Source of the DNA: Tethya wilhelma
Taxonomy: Eukaryota > Porifera > Demospongiae > Tethyida > Tethyidae
NCBI GenBank assembly: GCA_964030475.1
Contig: CAXIPT010000002.1
Coordinates: 15,552,590-15,616,589, forward strand
Direction of reading: 5' to 3'
Length of the DNA: 64,000 nt
Below are positions 49,801-61,433 of the stretch, one piece after another (within the stretch, counting starts at the first letter, position 1; every line of letters starts with the position of its first letter). A program made the position numbers and the translations under genes. Under the pieces are notes generated by a model. The model saw nothing but the letters and a program-made list of their open reading frames with translations, was not told the DNA's origin and did not search any database.

Positions 49801-52800
49801 AAGTGCCATCTCGGCCATCATGAGGTCTCACTCTGAGGATGGCACTCTTCTGCCGATGGAGCTGATGAAGGGAGTCCCCTGTCTGCTGGAGTTTGTTCTC
49901 AAGCAAACTCCACTCAGGACTCAGGCTCCTGTGGAGAAGACACCAGTAATGGTGGAAGCCAGTCCACCCTCGATGATCATCCGACTGATATGGGAACCCA
50001 TCTTCATCGCCGAGAGAAACAGTGAAATGGATTTTGTTGAAGAGCAGAAGCCAAAAAGCAAAGCTGAACTGTTGTCTTCCTTTGATTTCTTCCCACCACT
50101 CCAGTGCCCACTGTTCAAGTCCAAGAGTGTGAGTATGGATCTTCAAGTTGCTATGGAAACAAAGACTCCTTTTCTCTTTGAAGTCACTACAGCTAGTTCC
50201 AACCAACACCCAAGAAAATCTGGTAAGAGGAAGATTCCAAGGTTCTCTGGCAGAAGAAGCCGTATTCCCTACAGCCCCCTTCCAACTGATGATGTGCCTG
50301 TGGGCTCTTTCAAGCTCTCTCCCTTAGCTCAGCCATTTATTCCTCTTAGAGGAGACCCTTTGGAAGCTGCTTTGGGAAATTCCAACAGCAACAATAACAG
50401 GGGCCAGTTAGCTTGTGCAGGAACTCCTCCAATTCCGACTGCTTCACCTCTCAGTCTCGGTTCTCCTAGTGCTCCCCCTCATCCAACTAGTGGAGGTGTA
50501 AAATGTCCCTCTCGAAGCTTCTCCTCGCTCTCTCATAGCTCATCTCCTCTCCTCTCTGGTGGTGGGCAGGCTGTGCCTCCTCCTCAAGTCGGTAGTGGCA
50601 ACACCCATTCATTGCCGGTGTCACGACTGCAAGGTCAGCCACCATCTCCACCGATAGACCCAGGTGTGTTGGAGGAGTACAAACGTTCTCTTCTCGCACT
50701 GATGATGTCCAATTCAATGCTGCTGTATCAGTTGGTGGAGAACATCAGTATCTCACCAACTGATGGCACTCTCAGCTTTCAAAATGCAATTTCTATCGGC
50801 GGGCTCTGCCAATCTACAGCCTCCACTGATCAGTCATACATGTCCATCCCCCCGCACTACGACAGTAGTAACATCGTGTTGGTACAAGAGCCTTCAGAGC
50901 CTCTGCTACCAGCACAAGGGGCAGAGGTACCATCAATGTCTTCCAGTGGCAGTGATGTGGTGTATGAGACTGATAGCTCTGAGAGGGATGCTGAGGTTGT
51001 GGACTCATTTGAGAAAGATGTGGTCTCTACCAAAATGGAGCAAGATGAAGCACTAGAAAGCCTACCTGTTGAAGACAGTCTACCAGTTGAAGACAGCCTA
51101 CCAGTTGAGAAGAGTCTACCAGTTGAGAGTCTACCAGTTGAAGACAGCCTACCAGTTGAGGAGAGTCTACCAGTTGAGGAGAGCCTACAAGTTGAAGACA
51201 GTTTTCCAGTTGAAGACATTCTAGCAGTTGAAGACAGTCTACCAGTTGGGGAGAGCCTACCAGTTGAAGACAGTCTACCAGTTGAGGAGAGCCTAGTACA
51301 GCTAGAGGTACCAAGGGACTCTGGGTCTACAGACAACTCTGAAATAGTCCTCCAGCCTCAAAGTGAGTGATTGTATATAGTTGCACAGCTCATCTGCGAA
51401 AGTTTTCATTTTAATAAAGATAGATTCTATATTACTTTCCCACTAAAAATTATGATATGTGACATAATAATATAGAAGTTGATGAGAGTTCACCAGCTGA
51501 GGAGAGGTTGTCCTCCCCTGTCAGTGAGACAGAGACAGAGATGACCCCCACAGTACTACTAGAGTCAGCAAGTGGCTCTGGGTCTAGTGATAACCTTGAA
51601 GTAGCCCACCAACCTCAAGGTGAGTGCTTAAGCCTCGGCGCGTGCGTAGCACGTGCAGAGGATTATGGTAGTCGTTTTGTCCGTCTGTCCCATCGAAATC
51701 TCAAGAAAGACAGCTCTAGTGAAAAAATGGATGATACTTACGTTCATAAAACAGAATGATCTTGTAAAATTACATTTTCTGCTGTCCAAAACGCTGTGGT
51801 TCTTGAGATTTGATATTTTTGTGCTTCTTTGAGCGGTTAGCTTCGAGACCACGCCTACTAATCTAGTGTGCGTTATCAAGAATTCAATACGTGCTATTGC
51901 TGTTGCGTTGGTCAGTGACGGGATTTAGCTGCTTGGCTAGACAGACAGGAGTTGGTCTACTTTCTATGTAAGCATATAGGGCATGCAAAGATTTTTACAC
52001 TGTGGCCAGCCTAAGCTAGCTATAAAATAAGTCAGTGCACTGAGTCTGCCAGTCACTGAGCCTGTTAGGCTCCGCACTGTAGGTCCAGCAGCTAGACTTT
52101 GCTATATATCTGACAGCAGCTGAGTATTCCAATGTATTGTATAATTGTAGCAAAGCTAATCTGTTTCATAGTCTGTGGCATGTGCTGCTTCACCACACTC
52201 AAAGTCACAGTAGCAGTACTATGATGGATAGTACTGAGTTGCTGAAGTTCTCAGTGATATTATACTAAGTTATTGATACACTCTTTTACACTGTGTATGC
52301 ATATAAATGTGCTAGCTAGTTGAGTGTGCCGAGGCTTATGCACCATCGGTGCCTTCATTATAATTGTACTGTTGTTCAAAAAATACTTGTGTTATTCCTG
52401 CAGGTGTAGAAATTGTCGAGAGTTCATCAGTTGAGAAAAGACTGTCCTCTAGTGACAGTAATGGGTCTATAGACAACCTTGAAACAGAGCACCAACCTCA
52501 ATGTGAGTGTTTATTGTCAAAGCAAGAAAACCTACTCAATGTTGTTTTTTTATAATTATAGCTACTCCTCTGGCACTCCCAAGCCTGTCTGTGGTTGGAC
52601 TCTCCAACGCAGTTTCCTGTTCAATTCCAGCTGCACCCATATCTAGCTCCTCAACAGGTTTGGGTTCAGATGTTGTTCCACCAGTTGAGGAGAGACTGTC
52701 CAGTGAGAGAGAGACTACACCCACAGTACAACCAGAGGTACCAAGTGACTCTGAGTCTAGTCCCATGGTACAACCAGAGGTACCAAGTGACCAGTGTCCA

Positions 52801-55800
52801 GGTGGGTGATTAAGTTAGTCCTTCATGCTCATCTGTGCCAAGGGTTACGCTTAGCCTTGATCCCAGGCCCTGTCTTAGCTTTTTTTGCAAAAAAGCACAG
52901 CGGAGGGCCTGTCACCAATCTCACGTGAGTGACATAAAGGATAGACAAGTGGTAGACAAGTAAAATTGTGCCTACTCAAAAAAGCATGATGACGTTACAA
53001 CTGCTCATGTGTAATAGCTTTGTATGGCTTTTGCTCAAGATTTTGCAGCAGAAAATAAAGCCAGCAGAATAATAACCTGGTATACTTGTCTAAATTACTT
53101 ACATTAGCTGAGTTCGTAGTCAGATACGAGCATATGTAGTACCTACACATGAGGCATCACACACTCTGGAGTCTTATTAATCATGCTAAAAAAGAAAGCA
53201 AACAAGTGGAATAGCTGTTGGAGTAGGTGTGTGCAGAATCCTTCTGTGGGCTGCATGTAATACTCTTACTACGTTGAGTCATTCATTTTGCCCACAGGAA
53301 GAATTCTTTACACACATACTCTAACAGCCATTCCACTCAGTGTTTGCTTTCTTTTTTACAATTTGGCCGTTTCTGTGTCTCATTACATTTGCAATGTTTT
53401 GTATTACTTATTTTTCATAATTCTATGACATTTGAGTTTGTGTATGTAGGTATAATATTATAGCTAGTTATTCAATGTGTAGGGTGTTGGTAAATTAAGT
53501 GGAGTACATGTGGACCTGGCATCACTGCAAGCCGCTGAGCTGTGGCATGTTAATAAGATCACAAATTTAGTTACCTTCAGTGCTAAGTTGTTTACTGTAT
53601 CGTGAAAACTCAATAGTAGTAAGGAAGAAAGGTAGCACTTCACAGAGTAACGCACACTTGCTGTGTGGAAAGGGTCGTCAAGTTGAATGAGTTTAGAAAT
53701 TGATGGCGTCTATATGGAGAAAGCGCTTTTTGTCTTGTATCAAGTGATTGGACAAGAGACATGAAAAATTGATGTCAAAAGTGACTGAAGACAAAGATAC
53801 CAAGTTTATTGAAGAAGAAGAAGAAAATCGGAGGTTTGGCATATTTTACTTTGGTACTTTAGCAATGGTTTTAGGCTTGTTAGAAAGAGAATGAGCTAAA
53901 TAGTAGCTTTAGAAGCCTGTTAGTGCCAAGCGCTCAGTTTTTGCAGTTATTTGCGTGAATATTTGTATTGCGCTAATGGGCCATCTGTGCCATTCCTGTG
54001 TACCCAGTGCTACCGTACTGGGAATGGATATAACCCTTCAAATTTGTTACTATAGAAAAAATATTATGAAATTAGACCAAATTTGCTACTTAGCACCATG
54101 CACAATTATAGATGAAAGGATATTGCATGTAAAGTTAGAAAATTGTTGCTATTTCTACTGAATCAGTTGAACTGAACCCACTACTAGTAGTGCGGCCTCC
54201 CACCACCATGAGTTCACAGGTGGAGAGAACAGCTGCAAAAGACAGCCGTCGACTAGTGTTCATCTTGCTGATGACCTCCCATGTGTTGGAGGTGGGATGG
54301 TAGATATAAACTTCTGAAGTAGGATTTTCCTTGGAATCACAGCCACCAATGGCTAGCAATTGATCGTAAAGTGTGACACAAGTGGATCGTGTAACTGGGA
54401 GATCAGCAACTTTGCTCCATGCAGTAGACTTAGATGGAGTGGTTGGCGATAGAGATTGAGCTAAACGTTCTCCTAGTGATCTTGGCTGACAAGACAGGAA
54501 GAGGTCGGCCAGGGTACAGGTGTAGACTGACTTAGTATCTCCACTGTCACTTCTTCCTCCACTGATGTAGACACGTTCATTACAAATGGCTACTGAGGCC
54601 GAGTCAAGTGGTTCTAGAAGGTCTGCAGCAGATGACCATTGTCTGGTATCAGTGTCCATGACTTCCACTGTTCTCGTTAGGTTCTTCCATTCTTGTTCTC
54701 TTCCTCCAGCAACTATCAGAGCTGGTCCAGTACACACTGCTATTGATACATCCCTCTTAGTGGGCATTGGTGGGAATACCTCTCTCCATCTCTTGTTCCT
54801 ACCTTCTCCAGTGAGGCTGAGGAGCTCATTTGTCACCTTACCACCACTGCCTCTCCCTCCAATGGCTGTTAAGGAATTGTGAACAACTGCTAGAAAAGCA
54901 CCTGAATTCAGGCACTCTGGAAGTGCATTCCATGTCTTATCTCTTGAATTGTAGACATGAATTGCTTTAGAACCACTGGGTCTGAAGTAAACCATGTCAC
55001 CATCGACAACAGAAGACCCTCTGCCCATCTTACATGGTGCTTTCTTGTCCTTTCTCCACCTCAGAGTGAAGCTCTCCCTGACAGTTCTAGTACTGTTGTC
55101 AGAGTGATGAGTTTGTTGGGGATCTCTGAAGTTTGGGTGTGGTTTAGCTAGTGTGCCAGTTGGTGGTTTTCTCTTCAGCAGCTGTTCTAGTTCCTGGATT
55201 CGTGTCTGAAATTGAGCCGTCACTTGTTGACTGGATTCAAGTTGCTGAGTGATCTGTTGCAGTTGTCTCTGTTGGTCTCTGATAGTTTCTCTCAGCTGTT
55301 GGCATTCTTGTTGACTAGCTACAATAGTCCGTTCTTTATCTCGTATGATGTCATTATTCTCACTTATGATCTCGTCTTTTTGCTGCAATTGGTTGTTTTG
55401 TGATCCAATAATTTGTTGAAGTCCTTGGATTTGCTGAATGTGTTCTTGTCTCATCTGACGAATCTCCTCATTTTTTTCTTGAACTTGTTGTAGTTCTTCC
55501 TCTCTCTCAGTTATATTATCAGCTGGTCGTGATCTTTCTTGAGCTCTCCTGGCACTCTCAGTGAACTGAGAAGTTTCTTTTAGAGTTGCTACTCTGTGAC
55601 ATAGCTCCTGAGCCGAAGGACGTTCAACATCACTGTCCTTGAGACAGTCGAGTGCAATTGGTAAGAGAGGGTTGTTTGGATCAATTAGACTGATGTGGTT
55701 TTGTCGTCGTTCAATTTCTGAAGCTCGTGCTTCAATTGTTGGGAATCGAGGATCAGTTGTACGTATTATCTTGTGTCTATCTCCTGGTTTAGGGAAATAC

Positions 55801-58800
55801 CTGGTCAAGATCTGGATGATGAGTGTTCCGACTGCAAAGCAGTCAATCTTTTCTGTGTAGACAGGTGGATCTTTGACAGCCTCAGGAGGCATGTAGGCAT
55901 CTGTACCTGGGCACAGTGTAAAGGACATATGAGTAGCTTGAGGGTTTATATCACCAAGCTTTGCCATTCCAAAATCTGTTATTTTTGCTTTTACGTTTCC
56001 ACACAGCAACACATTATTGCTGGAGAGATCTCTGTGGGTGATTCCATTAGAATGGAGGTAAGAAATAGCCATGGTGATGTCGTGACAAAAGTTGACTTGG
56101 ATATAGTAGGGGATCGCCTCTTGTGAGCTCTCCAAGAAGTGGGTTAAGCTATTGTCCATGAGCTCCATTAGTAGAACTGGCAGACCAGTTTGAGGATCTA
56201 GGTGTGTGCCCAGGAACTGTACAATATTGGGATGCTTTATTGCACTCATAAACTCACACTCCTGCATGAAGCGACTAATGGGTAGTCTGTGTTGTTTGTT
56301 GCGTTCAACTTGTTCATATGCATTTGGATCGAAAAGAGTTTGGTGAATGATCTTAGCAGCACAGAGTAGATCATCACACTGAGCCTTGCAGACTATTCCA
56401 TACGATCCAATGCCAAGAGTTTTCTTTTTGAGAAGTTGAATAGATTTGAATCCAATGTTGGGCGTGTTTTGATGTTGTTGCTGAGCCATATCCTATATTC
56501 TGTTTTATCATAACCTGTTCTAAATTGTTCCAATTGAGTATTTTAGGTGTTAATTGTACACTTTGGAACTTCAATTTCCAATAGTTACAATAGAAAAGCT
56601 CTAAACTTGAATCAATGATGTCAACTTGGAAGTGCCTTACTCTAGCACTCTAGCTATAATTTAGCACCACCCATTCTATGTTTGAACAGACTGTGAATTC
56701 ATTTAATTTATTCATTGTGCATAGTATTGGGAGCACACCTAGCTTTAGTTTCTATTGTGTCATAATATTACTATACATACATGCACACACAATGTCATGC
56801 ATGTGCACAAGACTGCAGTTTCTAGATGATTTCCTTTGTTTGATTTTTATGTGTCTTGTGTTTGCTTTTATGCTGTTAGATAAACATTGCTGTAAACATT
56901 ATAGAGTTGTGCCCCATTGCAATCAGCATCAAAAAATCTTTGAATGATGTAGGCTGAACTTGGATTATAGTCTTGAAATCAACATACCACCATCTAGATA
57001 TTTGAAACATTTCAGCGTGTATGTAGCATAAGGCTGACCTCTAGCTGAAATAAAGCACTGCTGTTGTCCTTCAAGTTGTTGTAAGGATAAAGTCCACCAA
57101 CAGTGTCTCTTGTAGCATTGAAAGAAATACAATACATGTAGTCTCAATAGATTGTCTTTTGTTTGTCTATGTTTCACACTGAATTGCAAAAACAGCTGAA
57201 AAACACTGCCATCGAGTCGACTATAGTATTCTTCTGACTGGTGACCTCCCTTGTGTTCTGATGGTAGATACGAACATCTGAAGTGGCTGGACTAAATCAA
57301 TGCATAGTCTTAAAGACAATCTTACTCCTAACGCTTCTTTCTCTCAAGGGTAGTCCCTTTCAACTGCTTCACGAGGAAACTTTTCCAGGAAGTGTTTTGA
57401 TCAAAAACTTCAGGTCAATATATTTGCTGAATTGCTAACAAAGATATCGTCTTCTCAATCAAGAAATGCTGGCTAACTCATTGAGTGCTATTTTGAACTG
57501 AACTCTTTTTTCAGGACATTTAGTGACATTCTTAGACTGCAATGCTACTTGTGATTCCTCAGGCTCACCCCACTACATTTGACATTTATGCATACATATT
57601 TTTCCCAGCCCCCCTGACTCTCATTAGTCAGTCCGAGAATGAAGCAGAGCTTGAAGTGCAACCGGAGGAGGAAATGGAGCACCAAGACACACCTGAAGGT
57701 GGAATTGTGCTTGAAGTCAGCAATAGTCAGTCTAACAATGAAGGCACAACTATGCCAGTGGAGTCCACCATTCCCAGACCAAGCAGCTGTCCTCCATTCT
57801 CCCAGCTTCAAGGTGCTAAACTCTCAATAGGGACTTTGTGTATGGTCACACATAACTGTTTAAAAAATTCACAATGTTTGCTTTTTTAGTGTCACCTTAC
57901 ACTGTACATAAATATTTCAGTATTTCACTGTTTTGTTCCAGCTCCTTCTGCTAGTGAAACCATTGGAGGTGTACCCATGGGGCCAAGGTCCAATAGCAAC
58001 CCATGCTTCTATTCTTCCTCCACTCAACTGCAAGGTACCGTATGGCCGGTTATTTTGGCGAGAATTAAATTTGGCAAAAGGGAGCTCAAACGATATTGGC
58101 GAACATTAATTTTGGCGAGTGAAACTTTGAAAGTGCATTACGTAATACGCCGAGGTTAGTAGCTACGCCTTCTTTTTGTTTTTCTTTTAGTAAATAGATT
58201 GGACAAAGCTTTTTCTTGCGATGAAGCTAAGAAGCAATCAGGCTAACTCTGCTGAGAGCCTTTTACATTAACAGTGAAGCTTTTTCCCGTGTAAAAGAAA
58301 CTACAGGATGATCGTGATATTGCCGTGCATCTGAAGCTTTTTTTCTAGCCAGGCAACCAAACTTTCAAAAGCGATGCTATAGATTTTATAGCCTAAGTAT
58401 CCCTGCACTTAGATAGCATGTTTCAAGCTTAGTTCGTGAAGAACTGTGGAGAAAATGTAGCTCTATTACCGTTCTATCGTGATCGCACCGGCGCGTATTC
58501 CAATATTTACGTTTTGCGGTTAAATTTTGGCAGATTTAATTTTGGCGATTTGGCGAAATTCGCCAATTTCGCCAAAATAAAATCCACGCCAAAGTTTCTG
58601 TCTATACGGTATATAACTGTCAAACTCCTACAGTTTGTTTAGCAGGCTAGCTTGCTCATAGTGTATATGACATAAAATGTCATTGCATGTACAGCTGTTC
58701 CAGTGCCTCAAACTCCACCACTTGTGACCATGACTGAAAACGAGTCGTACTACTACCTACTTTTAAATGCCGATCCTCAAAGTGAGCTGTGTTCCTGTGA

Positions 58801-61386
58801 TTGTGGCAATGAGTTATCTCAGTAGTCTACTCCTCGTGCATGTCCATTGTATTTCAGTGCCTCCAGGTTCTCCACCTCCAGATGATTATGAAGAGGAATT
58901 AGCTCAAGAAACTCTAGTTGAATTGGCTTCACCATTTGGCCCTTACAATCAGTTACAAGGTGAGTGTCATTACATGTATTATGTTGACCAAAAGTGATGT
59001 ACATGTTGATGTATATTTGTTGTCAGCCTCCGAGAGCTTGTCCTCTGGAGAGCAGACACAGGGACATGCTATGGTAGACTGGTCCATGGGACCTCAAGCA
59101 CATATGGCTAGCAGTTGGCCTTCACTCTTTCCTGTATACCAACAGCAACGTAGGTCTAACATATCGTGGCACGCCAGAATAAAAGTAGACACAGTACTTT
59201 CGAATTTTGTCTACTTTTCCCCCCTTTTTTTCAGTTCACTCCAACATGCCCATGTATGTCTCTAACAATCCTCCCCCATTGGGCTCTGTAGGCCACCAGG
59301 ATGGGACCAACAGCTGTCCACAACTGTCTGCATGTCCTTACTACCAGTCGCAAGGTAATGCCAGGGTTGCACTATGCACTTCTACCATATTATCATGTTT
59401 CAACTACAATAGTTTGACATATTTTATCATTAAAAATATTTTGTATGTTAAATATTTGTACCTGCGGAACCAATGCAATATATTGTTGGTAATGTGTTGT
59501 TAAAATTTTGAGCATTTAATTTTTGCACATGGTGATGTGTACAAAATTTCCCCAATGCAAATTTTTGTTAAATTTTAGTATAATATTATTGTGCATTGTT
59601 GGATATGATGTTTATCCTCTGGTTCTCTCCTAGTTTCCAGTGCCCAGTACTTTGCCTCTCCTCAAGGCTCATCCTCCCAGTACTACAGCTGCCCTCAACT
59701 GCTGCCTCTCTTCCAGCACCAAGGTGAGATCATATCCTGTGTGGCACTGAGTGGATCATAACCTGTCGTATCTCTCCACCAGGGCCTCCAGTTGGTAGTA
59801 GCCTAGCTTTGCAGCAATACTTTGGTGAGTTTGCCTCGTCATTGTCATCAGCATCGTCTTGGTCCCAGTATAGCAGCTGCTCTCACCTTTTGGAAGGTGA
59901 ATAGTCACCAGTACATACAGTTGTTGTTTTGGTTTACTGTTTGAAAAAGGCCTACTATAGCTAGTGTGGAGCGAACACTTGCAAGTATTATTTTTGGCAT
60001 CAGTTTGTCTGTAAAGGTTGACAGGAAGCAAGTTAATTTTACGTACATTTATTTCATCATTATATGTCTTTACAATAAGCCTCATTAACCTTTGGAAGAT
60101 TTGACACACACCTGCACATGCACTGTGTTGTAGAGCATCTTCTTCTTAACCGTCGTTCCATTCTTTTATTATCATTCTTATAAGATGTAACCTTAAGGTA
60201 TAGTACACTTTTTTCCCATTTTCAATTGCCATCCAGCTCCTGCCACTCCAACCATGGCATATGCCAACATGCCTCCTTCCCAATATGGTAGCTGCCCACA
60301 GCTCTTCTTCCCGCAACAGCAGTTTGAAGGTAAGTAAAACGATGTGTCTATTTCTTGCACTTATAAGCTTTTGTATTCTTCTTTTGTAGCACCTCCTCGC
60401 CACCCCACACTAGCTATGCAGTATGCTAATGTACCACCTTTTCAACATAGTAGCTGCCCACAACTTTCCACAACACAACAGTTAGAATCTGAGGAGTTTG
60501 TACCAGCCATTAATCAGCAGCTCCCATACAGCAGTGACAAGGATAAGCCAGAAGAGGAGCTTGAGTCACACACCTGGAGCAGCTGTGCTGCTGACCTCGT
60601 CCCACACAAAGAACAATGTAGGATTTGTTGTTTTTTTTATATTTTCATATTTTACTTACCTGTTTATTTCTGTACCCAGCACACGTGCATCCTGTACTGG
60701 AATACCGGCCTAGCAGCTGTCCACCACTCCTCCCTCTGGCTGATCGACTCAATAGAGGTTTGAAACACAATACTACAGCTAGTGCTGCATGGCTCATTGG
60801 TTGATGTGTGTTATTGTGTACTTGTTATTTATTCCAGCTCCTCTCCCTTCAAGCTCTCTGGCTGTAGAGTCACTGTCCATGACAGATATGACAGTAGAAC
60901 AGGGCCCCATTGGTGTCATTGATTCTCAAGACAGCCTTGCTCCACTTCCACCTCCTTACTGTGAGTAGGAACACTAGTGGCTATGTACTCACAATGTAAC
61001 CCATGGCCAGTTTTAATTTCTCCATTTGCTGTCAATATCCACAGCTCCCAGTCCAGTTGGGGCTGAAGATAGTACTACAGAAGACAGTCTATCAGACACA
61101 CTTTTGGTAGAACAGCAGGACTCTTCTATAGAGAGAGGTTAGCATAATATCATGATGTATACTGAAATTAATATTCACCATATTTGTTCCTTTCCAGTAT
61201 CTCCAACTCCTGTCTTACCACCAGCTGTGGAGTCACTGTCCATGACAGATGTGACAGTAGAACAGGGTTCCAATGGTGTCACTGACTCTCAAGACAGCCC
61301 TGCTCCACTCTCCCCTCCTTACTGTGAGTAGGAGTCACTATAGTCTTTGGCTAACTTGTGCCCAACTTTAAACTCTTTCTTATTAC

Positions 61387-61433
<47 letters not shown>

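Noticed and set aside
50857..51336. Antisense Ser/Gly/Arg repeat protein
   Set aside because: It is the reverse of the LPVE repeat in the helicase exon and has no independent support.
57499..57565. A further tail exon after CAG at 57514
   Set aside because: In the expected phase it meets a stop within about 22 codons; the next acceptor at 57608 gives a full phase 1-1 exon.
59825..59851. A 27-bp intron in a tail exon
   Set aside because: Too short for a normal intron, and reading straight through keeps the frame, so 59783-59896 is best taken as one exon.
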